Assembly: GCA_024235715.1 (NCBI GenBank)
Contig: JACKLW010000011.1
Coordinates: 89,465 to 153,464 of the forward strand
Direction: 5' to 3'
Source: Accumulibacter sp.
Lineage (GTDB): Bacteria; Pseudomonadota; Gammaproteobacteria; Burkholderiales; Rhodocyclaceae
Length of the DNA: 64,000 nt
Both the position numbers and the translations under genes were made by a program. The notes beneath the pieces are model-generated. The model searched no databases, was not told where the DNA came from, and was given only the letters and a program-made list of their open reading frames with translations. Of the stretch, positions 50,829 to 60,690 are shown piece after piece. Position 1 is the stretch's first letter; each line of letters starts with the position of its first letter.

Positions 50829-51795
50829 CGCACTCGCGCACCACGCTGTCGCCGATGCGACCGCAGGGTGTTGCGACACCGGCTTGCGGTTGTGGGCTGC
50901 CGTCGTCGTCGAGGTGGGCGGCGACGGTTTCCCAGGCGACAAGGCCACGCTTGTCCACAGTCAGGCGCAGCAGCCAGCCGGTACGTGTCGCGGCGTCGTC
51001 GAAGCCGTCGAAAACAAAATTTCCCAGGCTGTACACAATGAGCTTGTCCCGGTAGTATTCGACGCCCTGTGTCACATGCGGGTGGCCGCCGACCACGAGA
51101 TCGGCGCCGGCGTCGATCATCGTGCGGGCAAGCTGCCGCTGGCGTTCGCTCGGCCGCACTTCCCGTTCCCAGCCCCAGTGCATGTAGGGGATCACCACAT
51201 CGGCACCGGCCGCCCGCGCGGCGCGGATGTCGGCGACCACCTGACTGTCCTCGCTCCAGGCGATCCCCGGCCATTCGGCGCCAGCCTCGAAGGCGCGCGG
51301 CTTGAACTCGTTGTAGGAGAGCACGGCGATACGCAAGCCGCGACGCTCGATCCACAGCGGCTGGTGCGCCTGGTGCAGGTTGCGGCCGCCGCCGAAGGCG
51401 GCGATTCCGTGGCTGGCGAGATGGTCGAGGGTTTCCAGAAACGCCTTCTGTCCGTAATCGCCGGAATGGTTGTTGGCCACCGCCAGCGCATCGAATCGAC
51501 CCTTGAGCAGGGCCGTCACGCGCGGGTCTGCGCGGAAACTGTAGATCTTGCTGTCCAGCGCCTGGCCCTGCGTGGCGATCGGGCATTCGAGGTTGCCGAT
51601 GCGGTAGTCGGCATCTTGCAGCGCGGGCGCGAAGGCCGCCAGCGGGTCACCGCCGCGGCGGATTAGGCGGCCCGGGCCGTCGTCGAGCATGATGTCGCCA
51701 ACAAACACGAGACGCACCGGATCCGCGGCCAGCGGTCCGGCCGGTGTCAGAGTGAGCGCCAGAAGGAGGCCGGCCAGCCGGTGCCAGCGGTTCAC
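50818..51795 (-). CDS. CapA-family (PGA_cap) metallophosphatase-like protein
   Basis: A 325-residue secreted protein from GTG 51795 with a signal peptide (LAGLLLALTLTPAGPLAA). It has the phosphoesterase-like motifs FVGDIMLDDG, GNLECPIA, VANNHSGDYG and GGHPHV that mark the poly-gamma-glutamate capsule protein CapA family. No capB/capC neighbours exist, so a role in capsule synthesis is unlikely to be simple. The start overlaps the stop of the upstream small secreted protein (GTGA), so they are coupled. Confidence 0.88.
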   Translation of the reverse strand: MNRWHRLAGLLLALTLTPAGPLAADPVRLVFVGDIMLDDGPGRLIRRGGDPLAAFAPALQDADYRIGNLECPIATQGQALDSKIYSFRADPRVTALLKGRFDALAVANNHSGDYGQKAFLETLDHLASHGIAAFGGGRNLHQAHQPLWIERRGLRIAVLSYNEFKPRAFEAGAEWPGIAWSEDSQVVADIRAARAAGADVVIPYMHWGWEREVRPSERQRQLARTMIDAGADLVVGGHPHVTQGVEYYRDKLIVYSLGNFVFDGFDDAATRTGWLLRLTVDKRGLVAWETVAAHLDDDGSPQPQAGVATPCGRIGDSVVRECVNP

Positions 51796-52223
51796 CCTGC
51801 CTGGCTCTCTGCTTTGGACAGCTCGCACCAGTAGCGCAACTCGCCATCCCTGCGTGGCTCGTAGATGTGGTTGAGCCCGGTGAAACCCCAGAGCGCGTGA
51901 TTCACCTGCGGCGGCGGGTAACGGTGGGTTGCCTGGTGGATTGGCGCCGGGCCCCGCTCTCGGTCGGCCAGTACATAGACCTTGATTGCCGCCAGATCGG
52001 CGGGTTCCTGCTGGAACACGACACGAAAAAGGAAATACGAACCGATCTTCTGCACCGGGACAGCGTAAGGCGATGCCACCGGCTGTGCCTCAACAAGCCG
52101 CGTTTCGCCACCGTAGCTGACGTGACAGGTGACCGTTTCGGCCAGCGCGGTCGATGCCTGGCAGCCGACGAGCTGAGCGAAGAGCAGGGCTGTGCTGGTA
52201 CCCGGCAGGCGATGGCGTGGCAT
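51792..52223 (-). CDS. Small secreted protein of unknown function
   Basis: A 143-residue product from ATG 52223 with a signal peptide. A cleavage site after ALA (before ETVTCHVSYGGE) fits, although LVGC just upstream also resembles a lipobox. The mature protein has two cysteines and the sequence GSYFLFRVVFQQEPADL, then PPPQVNHALWGFTGLNHIYE and RYWCEL. I do not recognise a family. Coupled to the CapA-like gene downstream. Confidence 0.7.
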   Translation of the reverse strand: MPRHRLPGTSTALLFAQLVGCQASTALAETVTCHVSYGGETRLVEAQPVASPYAVPVQKIGSYFLFRVVFQQEPADLAAIKVYVLADRERGPAPIHQATHRYPPPQVNHALWGFTGLNHIYEPRRDGELRYWCELSKAESQAG

Positions 52224-52430
52224 GGCAGGCGAAGGAGTTTTCCGATCCTGCAGTATCGGGAGCCGGCAGCGACACGTCAAGCGGCGCAGAGACGCACGCG
52301 GCGACGGCAGGAAGACACGAGCGGCGGCCTTGACGCGCTATTTGCTTGCCAGGCCCCTTATGCGAGAAATCATTGCTAAACTGTGAAAGTTACGCTGACT
52401 GTCGCCTTCCTCCCTTCGGGTGCATCGCCA

Positions 52431-52928
52431 ATGCCGCTTTCCCTGGATTTTCGCCGCTGCCTCCTGGCTTTCGCCCTGTTGCTCAGTGCGTGCAGCACGC
52501 TCGATACGCAGCCGCCGGACGCCAAGCCGGCGGCCCGCGAAGTCGCGACGCCCAAGCCGGCGGTCGCCAACACGCCTTTCGCCGATGACCCGGGCCGGCG
52601 AACGGTCTATTTCGGCTTTGGCGAGGCGACGATCAACAGCGCGGGGGCGCAAGTCCTGCGTGAGAACGCCCAGCAGTTGAAGAACGATCCGCAACTGGTG
52701 GTGACGGTGGTCGGCCACACGGACAATCTGGGCAGTGCCGCGTACAACCTGGCTGTCGCCGACAAGCGCATCGACGCGGCGACCGAAAAGCTGCGCTCGT
52801 TTGGCGTGCCGAAGAACCAGCTGCGGCGCCTGCCGCTCGGCAGCGAGCAGAGCAGCAAGGAGACCTGCGACAGCGAACCCTGCCGGCAGGCGATGCGCAA
52901 GGTCGAGCTGGTCTACGAAAGGCGCTGA
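52431..52928 (+). CDS. OmpA-family lipoprotein
   Basis: A 165-residue product from ATG 52431 with a lipobox LLSAC (Cys21), so it is a probable outer-membrane lipoprotein. An OmpA-like peptidoglycan-binding domain follows: TVYFGFGEATINSAGAQVL and VTVVGHTDNLGSAAYNLAVA, with the conserved Asp in TDN. A GTG at 52383 would add 16 residues. It stands alone between the small secreted protein (divergent) and a terminator. Confidence 0.85.
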   Translation: MPLSLDFRRCLLAFALLLSACSTLDTQPPDAKPAAREVATPKPAVANTPFADDPGRRTVYFGFGEATINSAGAQVLRENAQQLKNDPQLVVTVVGHTDNLGSAAYNLAVADKRIDAATEKLRSFGVPKNQLRRLPLGSEQSSKETCDSEPCRQAMRKVELVYERR

Positions 52929-52944
52929 GTTGCCGTGATCGTGC

Positions 52945-52974
52945 TTCGACCGCTGTTGCGTAACAGCGGCCGAA
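52945..52974. terminator. Bidirectional hairpin between OmpA-like and CoA-transferase genes
   Basis: An inverted repeat TTCG-A-CCGCTGTT / AACAGCGG-C-CGAA (one mismatch, four-base loop) lies between the converging genes. No strong T-run, so moderate confidence. Confidence 0.55.
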
Positions 52975-52999
52975 AGCAGCGTTCGCCTTCCGGGTTTCC

Positions 53000-54301
53000 C
53001 TAGAGCAGCTTCAGTTTGCGCGCCGCTTCAGTCAGTTCCCCGCGGAAATCCGGGTGGGCAATGCCGATCAGCGCCTGGGCTCGCTGCTTGGCGCTCTTGC
53101 CGCGCAACTGCGCGAGGCCGTATTCGGTGACCACGTAGTTGACATCGTTCTTGCTGGTCGTGACGTGCGCGCCGGTGGTCAGCGTCGGCACGATCCGCGA
53201 AAGGCTTTCTCCCTTGGCCGTTGCCGGCAGGACGATGAACGACTTGCCATCGCGAGAGCGGTTGGCGGCGCGAACGAAGTCGGCCTGGCCGCCGGTTCCC
53301 GAGTAGGACTGCGGACCGAAGCTCTCCGAACAGCACTGGCCGATCAGATCGACCTGCAGCGTCGCGTTGATGGTCACCAGCTTGTCGTTGCGCGCCGCCA
53401 GAAAGGGATCGTTGGTGTAGTCGACGGGATGCATCTCGAGCATCGGGTTGCGATGCATGAAGCGATAGAGCTTTTGCGAACCGAGCGCGAAAGTGGCCAC
53501 CATCTTGCCCGGCAGATAGGTCTTCTTGCGGTTGGTCACGGCGCCGCATTCGAGCAGCTTGAGAATGCCGTCGCCAATCATCTCGGTGTGGATGCCGAGA
53601 TCGTGCTTGTGAACCAGTTGCATGACCACCGCGTCGGGGATGGCGCCATAGCCGATCTGCAGCGTCGACCCGTCCTCGATGATGTCCGTGACGTATTCGC
53701 CGATTGCCTCCTGGACCTTGCCGATCTGTGGCAGGCCCACCTCGAGCACCGGGTCCTCGCTCTCGACGAGGCCGGCAATCTGTGAGACATGCACGTGACA
53801 GTTGCCGTTGGTGAACGGCACGTTGGGATTGACCTCGAGGATCACCGCCCGCGCCATGCTGATCGCCGCCATGGTGTAGTCGGTGCCCAGGCTGATCGAG
53901 AAGTAGCCGTGCTCGTCCATCGGCGAAGCCATGGTGAACACGACGTCGACGCGGATCTGCCGGTTCTTGATCAGCGACGGCATTTCGGAGAAATAGCTCG
54001 GCAGGTAGTCGATCCATCCTTCCTGTCCGCCGGGACGAGTGGCCCCGCCAAAGAAGAAGGCGAGATGGCGGACATTGTCGACCGTCTCGGGGTCGATATA
54101 GGCAAACTTTCGCAGCGGCAATATCTGCGCCACGGTAACCCCGTGAAAACGCTGCCGCTGCTCGGAGAGGGCGCTCAGCAGGGTCGGCGGCTCGCCGACC
54201 CCGGTCGGCACACTGATCAGATCGCCATTCTCGACCAGACCCATGGCGTCCGCGGCGTTCATTTTCTTGCTCTGGTAAATCCTCTGGTAAATATCCGACA
54301 T
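53000..54301 (-). CDS. Acetyl-CoA hydrolase/CoA-transferase family protein
   Basis: A 433-residue class I CoA-transferase-like enzyme of the 4-hydroxybutyrate/butyrate:acetyl-CoA transferase group. Motifs are VPTGVGEPPTLLSAL near 31-45, MASPMDEHGYFSISLGTDY and LQIGYGAIPDAV. The likely catalytic glutamate lies in GIHTEMIGDG near 239-248. GTGGQADFVRAA near 342-353 helps bind CoA. Encoded just downstream of icmF in the same direction, it may activate or release short-chain acids such as isobutyrate (inference). Confidence 0.88.
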   Translation of the reverse strand: MSDIYQRIYQSKKMNAADAMGLVENGDLISVPTGVGEPPTLLSALSEQRQRFHGVTVAQILPLRKFAYIDPETVDNVRHLAFFFGGATRPGGQEGWIDYLPSYFSEMPSLIKNRQIRVDVVFTMASPMDEHGYFSISLGTDYTMAAISMARAVILEVNPNVPFTNGNCHVHVSQIAGLVESEDPVLEVGLPQIGKVQEAIGEYVTDIIEDGSTLQIGYGAIPDAVVMQLVHKHDLGIHTEMIGDGILKLLECGAVTNRKKTYLPGKMVATFALGSQKLYRFMHRNPMLEMHPVDYTNDPFLAARNDKLVTINATLQVDLIGQCCSESFGPQSYSGTGGQADFVRAANRSRDGKSFIVLPATAKGESLSRIVPTLTTGAHVTTSKNDVNYVVTEYGLAQLRGKSAKQRAQALIGIAHPDFRGELTEAARKLKLL

Positions 54302-54318
54302 GCTCGGTCCCCTCCTTG

Positions 54319-54332
54319 TTGTTGGCCAACAA
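54319..54332. promoter_or_regulatory. 14-bp perfect palindrome upstream of the CoA-transferase gene
   Basis: TTGTTGGCCAACAA is a perfect dyad, 18 bases upstream of the CoA-transferase start codon and just before its ribosome-binding site (GGAGGGG). It fits an operator for a dimeric regulator or a translational element. No binding protein is assigned. Confidence 0.45.
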
Positions 54333-54409
54333 ACCGTATTCCCGGACTTCGACGAGCCCCGGATACGCGCTTTCTTTTTTTGCCCTGATACGCCGACCAG
54401 GCCTGCAAG

Positions 54410-57400
54410 CTACATGCTGCGACGATATTGACCACCGACATCGTATAGCGCGTTGGTGATCTGCCCAAGCGAACAGACCCGTACCGCGTCGACCAGCACG
54501 GCGAAGACGTTGCCGTTGTCGATTACCGTTTGCTGCAGACGTTCGAGCATCGCGCCCGCCGCCCCGGCATTGCGGTCGTGGAAAGCCCGCAAGCGCGTCA
54601 GCTGCGATTGCTTCTCCTCCTCGGTCGAGCGCGCGAGCTCGATCTCGATCTGGGCGTCGCCCTTCGGATTGCGGAAAGTATTGACGCCGACGATCGGGAA
54701 TGAACCGTCGTGCTTCTTGTGCTCGTAGTGCAGCGACTCCTCCTGGATCTTGCCGCGCTGATAGCCGGTCTCCATCGCCCCGAGAACGCCGCCGCGCGCG
54801 GCGATCGCCTCGAACTCCTTGAGCACGGCCTCTTCGACCAGATCGGTCAGTTCGTCGATGATGAACGACCCCTGATTGGGGTTCTCGTTCATCGCCAGAC
54901 CCCATTCGCGGTTGATGATCAGCTGGATTGCCATGGCGCGGCGAACGGATTCCTCGGTCGGCGTGGTGATCGCTTCGTCATAGGCATTGGTGTGCAGCGA
55001 GTTGCAGTTGTCGTAGATGGCGATCAGCGCCTGCAGCGTGGTCCGGATGTCGTTGAAGGACATTTCCTGTGCGTGCAGCGAGCGACCCGAGGTCTGGATG
55101 TGATACTTGAGCTTCTGGCTGCGCTCGCTGGCGCCGTACTTGTTTTTCATCGCCACCGCCCAGATGCGCCGGGCAACACGGCCGATCACGGAATACTCGG
55201 GGTCCATGCCGTTGCTGAAGAAGAACGACAGGTTCGGCGCGAAGTCGTCGATCTGCATGCCACGCGCCAGATAGGCTTCGGTATAGGTGAAGCCGTTGGC
55301 CAGGGTAAACGCCAGTTGCGAAATCGGATTGGCGCCCGCTTCGGCAATGTGATACCCGGAAATCGACACCGAGTAGAAGTTGCGAATGTCGTTGTGAACG
55401 AAGAACTCCTGGATGTCGCCCATCATCTTGAGCGCGAATTCGGTCGAAAAGATGCAGGTATTCTGCCCCTGGTCTTCCTTCAGGATGTCGGCCTGCACCG
55501 TGCCGCGAACATTGGCCAGCACCCATTCACGAATCTTGTCGATCTCGTCTTCGGTCGGTTCGCGCGAGTTTTCACTGCGGAACTTGTCGACCTGCTGGTC
55601 GATGGCGGTATTGAAGAACATCGACAGAATGATCGGTGCCGGTCCGTTGATGGTCAGCGATACCGAAGTCGTCGGTGCGCACAGCTCGAAGCCGTCGAAG
55701 AGCACTTTCATGTCGTCGAGGGTGGCGATCGAGACGCCGGAATTGCCGACCTTGCCGTATATGTCGGGCCGGGCGTCGGGATCGCAGCCATACAGCGTGA
55801 CCGAATCGAAAGCGGTGGACAGGCGCTTGGCAGGCATGCCCTCGGAAACCTTCTTGAAGCGGCGGTTGGTGCGGAAGGCGTCGCCTTCGCCGGCAAACAT
55901 GCGTGTCGGATCCTCGTTTTCGCGCTTGAAGGCGAAGACGCCGGCGGTAAACGGGAAGGAACCGGGGACATTCTCCTTCATCAGGAAGCGCAGAACTTCA
56001 CCGTCGTCCTGGTAGGTCGGCAGCGATACCTTGCGGATGCGCGATCCGGATAGCGAGGTGTTGGTCAGGCGGGTGCGTTTCTCCTTGTCGCGGATCTTGA
56101 CGACGTATTCATCCTGCGCATACAGCTCGACGGTCTTCGGCCACATGTCGAGAAGCTTCCGGGCGCGAGGGTCGAGTTGCCCGTCCTTCCACTCGATCAT
56201 TTCGTCGAAGTCGCCGCCAGCGGGTTTGCCGCAGGCCTGAAACAGGTTCTTGGCAGTTCTCAGCGCCTGCCGCTGGCGGGCCGTTTCGGCCTGTTCAGCG
56301 GTATGGGCGTGGTAGGCACGGACCGTCTCGGCGATTTCGGCCAGATAGCGCACGCGCTGCGCCGGAACGATCGCCCGCTGGTTCGACGACTGCTTGACGC
56401 CGACCAGCGGCAGTTTGCCCTTTTTCAGCGCCAGGCCGAGTTCGAGCAGGCGCGGCACCATCGCCTGGTAGAGCGCGGTGACCCCGTCGTCATTGAAGCG
56501 CGAGGCCATGGTGCCGAAGACGGGCATTTCCTCCGTGCTCTGGCCGAAGGCCTCGTGATTGCGCTGATACTGCTTGCGAACGTCGCGCAAGGCGTCGTCG
56601 GCACCCTTGCGGTCGAACTTGTTGATGGCCACGAAGTCGGCGAAGTCGAGCATGTCGATCTTCTCCAGCTGCGACGCGGCGCCGAACTCGGGCGTCATCA
56701 CGTACAGCGAGGCATCGACCAGCGGCACGATCGCCGCGTTGCCCTGGCCGATTCCAGAGGTTTCCACGATCACCAGGTCGAAGCCGGCCAGTTTGCAGGC
56801 GGCGAGCACTTCGGGCAGTGCCGCGGAAAGCTCGGAACCCGTTTCGCGCGTTGCCAGCGAGCGCATGTAGATGTTCGGATGCTCGATGGCGTTCATCCGG
56901 ATGCGGTCGCCGAGCAGCGCGCCGCCGGTGCGTTTGCGCGACGGGTCGATGGAGATCAGCGCCAGCTTGATGCGGTCACCCTGGTCGAGCCGGAAGCGTC
57001 GCACCAGTTCGTCGGTCAGCGACGACTTGCCGGCACCCCCGGTGCCGGTAATACCCAGTGTCGGCACTTTCAGTCCGGCGGCCGCGTCGAGGATGTTCTT
57101 GCGCAGTGCGTCCGGATAGACACCGTTCTCCAGCGCGGTGATCACCTGCGCGAGCTGCCGGCGGTCACCGGCCTTGAGCCCGGCGAGCACCACCTCGGGA
57201 TCCGTTGGCGCCAGCGCCGAGAGGTCGAAATCGGATTTCTCGGCGACGTCGTTGATCATCCCCTGCAGACCCATCGACTGCCCGTCCTCCGGCGAATAGA
57301 CGCGGGCCACGCCATAGGCGTGCAGCTCGTCGATCTCGCTGGGCACGATGACGCCGCCACCGCCGCCGAAGACCTTGATCTTCTCGCCGCCGCCTGCCTT

Positions 57401-57679
57401 CAGCAGGTCGATCATGTACTTGAAGAACTCGACGTGGCCACCCTGGTACGAGGTGATGGCGATTCCCTGCACATCCTCCTGCAAGGCAGCGTTCACGATT
57501 TCCTGAACCGAGCGGTTGTGACCGAGGTGGATCACCTCGGCGCCGGTTCCCTGCAGGATCCGGCGCATGATGTTGATCGACGCGTCGTGCCCGTCAAACA
57601 GGGACGCTGCGGTGACGAAGCGCAGCTTGTGCGTGGGTTTGTACGGCAAGAGCTTCTTGGCGATCGAAAGGTCGGTCAT
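54410..57679 (-). CDS. icmF: Fused isobutyryl-CoA mutase IcmF (B12-binding, G-protein chaperone, mutase)
   Basis: Adenosylcobalamin-dependent interconversion of isobutyryl-CoA and n-butyryl-CoA. The 1089-residue product has an N-terminal B12-binding domain (DGHDAS at 29-34; His31 is the cobalt ligand). A MeaB-like GTPase chaperone follows, with P-loop GTGGAGKSS near 212-220 and NKFDRKG. The C-terminal TIM-barrel mutase domain spans about 540-1089 ([19 protein letters not shown]-type motif: [20 protein letters not shown]). The domain order is that of IcmF, not methylmalonyl-CoA mutase. Its neighbours are a CoA-transferase and a divergent AraC regulator. Confidence 0.93.
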   Translation of the reverse strand: MTDLSIAKKLLPYKPTHKLRFVTAASLFDGHDASINIMRRILQGTGAEVIHLGHNRSVQEIVNAALQEDVQGIAITSYQGGHVEFFKYMIDLLKAGGGEKIKVFGGGGGVIVPSEIDELHAYGVARVYSPEDGQSMGLQGMINDVAEKSDFDLSALAPTDPEVVLAGLKAGDRRQLAQVITALENGVYPDALRKNILDAAAGLKVPTLGITGTGGAGKSSLTDELVRRFRLDQGDRIKLALISIDPSRKRTGGALLGDRIRMNAIEHPNIYMRSLATRETGSELSAALPEVLAACKLAGFDLVIVETSGIGQGNAAIVPLVDASLYVMTPEFGAASQLEKIDMLDFADFVAINKFDRKGADDALRDVRKQYQRNHEAFGQSTEEMPVFGTMASRFNDDGVTALYQAMVPRLLELGLALKKGKLPLVGVKQSSNQRAIVPAQRVRYLAEIAETVRAYHAHTAEQAETARQRQALRTAKNLFQACGKPAGGDFDEMIEWKDGQLDPRARKLLDMWPKTVELYAQDEYVVKIRDKEKRTRLTNTSLSGSRIRKVSLPTYQDDGEVLRFLMKENVPGSFPFTAGVFAFKRENEDPTRMFAGEGDAFRTNRRFKKVSEGMPAKRLSTAFDSVTLYGCDPDARPDIYGKVGNSGVSIATLDDMKVLFDGFELCAPTTSVSLTINGPAPIILSMFFNTAIDQQVDKFRSENSREPTEDEIDKIREWVLANVRGTVQADILKEDQGQNTCIFSTEFALKMMGDIQEFFVHNDIRNFYSVSISGYHIAEAGANPISQLAFTLANGFTYTEAYLARGMQIDDFAPNLSFFFSNGMDPEYSVIGRVARRIWAVAMKNKYGASERSQKLKYHIQTSGRSLHAQEMSFNDIRTTLQALIAIYDNCNSLHTNAYDEAITTPTEESVRRAMAIQLIINREWGLAMNENPNQGSFIIDELTDLVEEAVLKEFEAIAARGGVLGAMETGYQRGKIQEESLHYEHKKHDGSFPIVGVNTFRNPKGDAQIEIELARSTEEEKQSQLTRLRAFHDRNAGAAGAMLERLQQTVIDNGNVFAVLVDAVRVCSLGQITNALYDVGGQYRRSM

Positions 57680-57716
57680 GGTCTTTGCGCTCCACGAGAA
57701 TCAGAAATCTGTCGGT

Positions 57717-57817
57717 TATCGGGATATTTCACGGAACGTACATGGTAGGAAGTTGCCCGCAATAAAGCCATTACCCGATACGCCTTGAACAGTGTAAATG
57801 TCGCCAACTTGAAATAT
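57717..57817. promoter_or_regulatory. Inverted repeats in the icmF-AraC divergent region
   Basis: TATCGGG at 57717-57723 is repeated inverted as CCCGATA at 57774-57780. Immediately adjacent ATATTTCA at 57724-57731 is repeated inverted as TGAAATAT at 57810-57817. They sit in the AT-rich gap between icmF and the AraC-type regulator and may be its operators. Confidence 0.4.
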
Positions 57818-57847
57818 GCTGTCGATTCACGACCTTGCACCAGGACC

Positions 57848-58993
57848 ATGCGTTACGCTGAGAAGACCGCCAAACATCTGCCCGGCGCCGCCAGATCCCT
57901 CCGCGCTGCCGCGGCAGGCAGCAGGATTCCGGCCGCTGCCCGGGCGACGGTCGCCATTGCTTTCGTCGAGGGCATGCTGGCCGGCGTCCGCGATGCCGGC
58001 GTCGCCACGGCGCCGCTCCTCGAGCGCGCCCACATCGCTCCGGCGCTGCTCGATGAACCGACGGCCCGTATCCCCGTCGACCGCTACGCGGCACTCTACA
58101 ACCTGATCAACGCGCAACTCGACGACGAAGGCTTCGGGCTCTTCTCGGTGCCGATGCGCGTCGGCAGCTTCGAGTTCCTCTGTCGCAGTGCCATCACTGC
58201 GCCGACCCTGTCGGAAGCCATCGAACGTTGCATTCGCTTCCTCCGCCTTGTCCTCCCGGATCTCGTCGTCCGCCTCGAAAGCAACCGCGAGCAGGCTCGC
58301 CTGTGCATCAGTGAAACGCGATCACTGCCAATCGGGCGGGTTTTCGCCTTCGAATGGCTCTTGCGTTTGCTGCACGGCCTGCTTTCGTGGCTCGTCGGCC
58401 GTGCAATCGTTCTTGACGCGGTGGATTTTCCCTACCCACGCCCGCAGCACGCCGAGGATTATGCGCTGATCTACACCGCAGATTCGACTTTCGACGCCAA
58501 GACGCTCACCGCCAGCTTCGCCGCCACTCTGCTGGACCTGCCGATCCGCCGCGATGAGGCGGCTTTGCAGGTCTTTCTCGACGGCGCTCCGGGCAAGCTG
58601 ACGACGCTCTACCGCCGCGACCGGGAAATGGTCCTGCGCGTTCGCAAGGCATTGCGTGACGCCCTGCCCGGTTCACTGTCGCTGGCCACGATCGCCCGCA
58701 TCCTGCATATTTCACCGCGCACGCTGCATCGTCGACTGGCGGACGAAGGATCCAGTTTTCAGGCGACCAAAGACGCCTTGCGCCGCGATGTGGCAATCGA
58801 CAGCCTGGCCAAGACCCGGCTCGGGCTGGCGCAGATCGCCGCCGAACTGGGCTTCGCCGACAGTGCCGCTTTTTACCGGGCCTTCGTGCGCTGGACGGGC
58901 ATCGCGCCAGCGCAGTACCGACGCCGACTGCAGGCGGCGGGTAACGGGCGGAGCGGAACTGGCCAAAATGTCTCGTCGTCGGCGCCGGAATAG
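57848..58993 (+). CDS. AraC family transcriptional regulator
   Basis: A 381-residue regulator from ATG 57848 (MRYAEKTAKHLPGAARSL). The N-terminal arabinose-binding-like/DUF4066-type sensor region (about 30-260) is followed by the C-terminal double HTH: SLATIARILHISPRTLHRRL and AQIAAELGFADSAAFYRAFV ending WTGIAPAQYRRRL. Divergent from icmF, it probably controls the mutase and CoA-transferase genes. Confidence 0.9.
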   Translation: MRYAEKTAKHLPGAARSLRAAAAGSRIPAAARATVAIAFVEGMLAGVRDAGVATAPLLERAHIAPALLDEPTARIPVDRYAALYNLINAQLDDEGFGLFSVPMRVGSFEFLCRSAITAPTLSEAIERCIRFLRLVLPDLVVRLESNREQARLCISETRSLPIGRVFAFEWLLRLLHGLLSWLVGRAIVLDAVDFPYPRPQHAEDYALIYTADSTFDAKTLTASFAATLLDLPIRRDEAALQVFLDGAPGKLTTLYRRDREMVLRVRKALRDALPGSLSLATIARILHISPRTLHRRLADEGSSFQATKDALRRDVAIDSLAKTRLGLAQIAAELGFADSAAFYRAFVRWTGIAPAQYRRRLQAAGNGRSGTGQNVSSSAPE

Positions 58994-59073
58994 CGGGCCG
59001 GCAGGCAGGCGCCGGCGGGGAAGGTGGCGCGTGGGAGCGCTGCGTGCGCGGCGCGGCGGGGGAGTGCAATGCT

Positions 59074-60384
59074 TCAGCGGTCGGTCATGAAACGCGTCGC
59101 GTTTTCAAGGTCGGCGTGCGTACTGCCGCTGTACAGGGCATTGACGAATTTTCGCCAGATCAGGTCCGGTTCGCCCAGGCGGAAACCATAAATGCCGCCC
59201 TCCGATTCCCTGGATGCCGCGACCTGTATTCGCGACACCTCGGCGGGTCCGAGCTGGATCGTGATTTCCCCCCAGACATTGACCGGCACCAGGACCAGCG
59301 CGTGTGCCTGAAAGCCATAGCGTGAGAGCTGGATGATTTCAAGGTCGACCCGGTTCTCGGCACCATCGGGCGCAACCACCAGGAAGCGGGCCGGGCATCT
59401 GACCGAAAAGCGCCGATGGCGCCGCCGGCCCGTCTCGTCCTTGTTGCCTTCCGGAACGACCGGCAGAACATCCTTGTAGGCCGGCAGGTCGTAGATCGTG
59501 TGCATCAGGCACTTCTTTCGATCACTAAGCTGCGCAAAGACGTTGGTACGTACATTGAAGAAGTGATCCAGCAGTTCCGGCGTCAGCACCGGGTCATTGG
59601 TGGTGTAGAAGCGGCGTTGCGGCAGCCTGATGTTGGGCAGGCGCACCTGCGTGAAGAAGGCGTACAGATTGCGCTTTGGTGGCTTGTTGTCGTAGTGCTT
59701 CTTGAAGATCTCGGGCGCCGAGCGAAGGTCCAGCGTCGCGCCTACCGCGGGTGCACCGTTCACGAAATCGTAGTTCTCGACGACGTTCTGCGTCAGACGC
59801 CTGAAGAATAGCAGCGATTCGTACATCTCGATGTGGCGCGGATTGACCGCGATCACCAGGTGCCGGGTGTCGAAGAACGTCGTGCAATACTCGTACATGA
59901 ACTTCATCAGCGGAAAGAGGATACTGCCGCCGGTGCGACGGAACCGCTTGTGCACGGCCAGCGCCGAGACCTCGGCGATATTCCCCTTCTTTTCGCGCAG
60001 CGCCGTCAGATCGAAGATCCGCTGCAGCGGAAAGCCGAGCACGCTCTCGCGGATCAGGGACAAGGTGCCGACCACCTGGTCGTCGTACTTGGCGCACAGG
60101 GTGGTGGTGGTCGGCAAGGCATGATAGATGGTGACGCGCATCCCGGAAGGATCCGGATTCATGAAGCCGCTGTCGACGTAGGCCTCATGCAGCAAGGCAA
60201 AGCACGCCTCGAGTTCCTCGCGCGTGTCGGCGATCTTCAGTACCAGTCGCTCGTTCGGCGTGGGGTTGCAGTCAACGAAGTTGCGGTAAACAGCGAAGCG
60301 CCTTTTCCTGGGCAGGAAATTGAACAGCTTTCTCAAGGTCCCGTGCAGTATCTTTCGTACGGGAAAGACAAGCTTCCTGATCAT
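59074..60384 (-). CDS. FeeM-like N-acyl amino acid synthase domain fused to C-terminal PilZ domain
   Basis: A 436-residue protein from ATG 60384 (MIRKLVFPVRKILHG). Residues about 45-220 resemble the GNAT/autoinducer-synthase-like N-acyl amino acid synthase FeeM (LKIADTREELEACFALLHEA; EVSALAVHKRFRRTGGSILF). The C-terminus holds a PilZ domain with the c-di-GMP motif pair RRRHRRFSVRCPARF near 320-334 and LSRYGFQA near 355. c-di-GMP could gate acyl transfer. Substrate is unknown. Upstream ATG at 60432 is less likely because MIRK has a GGGTGG ribosome-binding site. Confidence 0.82.
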   Translation of the reverse strand: MIRKLVFPVRKILHGTLRKLFNFLPRKRRFAVYRNFVDCNPTPNERLVLKIADTREELEACFALLHEAYVDSGFMNPDPSGMRVTIYHALPTTTTLCAKYDDQVVGTLSLIRESVLGFPLQRIFDLTALREKKGNIAEVSALAVHKRFRRTGGSILFPLMKFMYEYCTTFFDTRHLVIAVNPRHIEMYESLLFFRRLTQNVVENYDFVNGAPAVGATLDLRSAPEIFKKHYDNKPPKRNLYAFFTQVRLPNIRLPQRRFYTTNDPVLTPELLDHFFNVRTNVFAQLSDRKKCLMHTIYDLPAYKDVLPVVPEGNKDETGRRRHRRFSVRCPARFLVVAPDGAENRVDLEIIQLSRYGFQAHALVLVPVNVWGEITIQLGPAEVSRIQVAASRESEGGIYGFRLGEPDLIWRKFVNALYSGSTHADLENATRFMTDR

Positions 60385-60690
60385 CACCACCCTTTCGGCG
60401 ACTCCGACGCTTCGAAACGCCCCGACCCGCATGCTGGCACGAATACCATTGCCCCTTCATCGACAACGCCGGAGCGTGGTCGTGCGACGTTCACGGCATT
60501 CCCGGGGTGCATCTTATCAAAAGCGACGCGCCAGCATGCCGACTGTTCGAACTGCTCGCTGCGGTCGATCATTGCGGCGGCGCGACCGGCTCCCCAGGCC
60601 GCTGCGCGTGATCGCCTCCCGCAGCGGCCGCCGCCTGCACGCCAGCCGGCAAGGCGACGCAGATCGCGTGGCCAGCGCGCGCGGCGCGCT
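60385..60690. other. Intergenic region, no gene recognised
   Basis: 306 bases between the end of the MDR dehydrogenase gene and the FeeM-PilZ gene (both minus strand). It must hold the promoter of the latter. Frames here are shadows rich in Arg/Ala/Pro, and no RNA gene or repeat was recognised. Confidence 0.5.
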
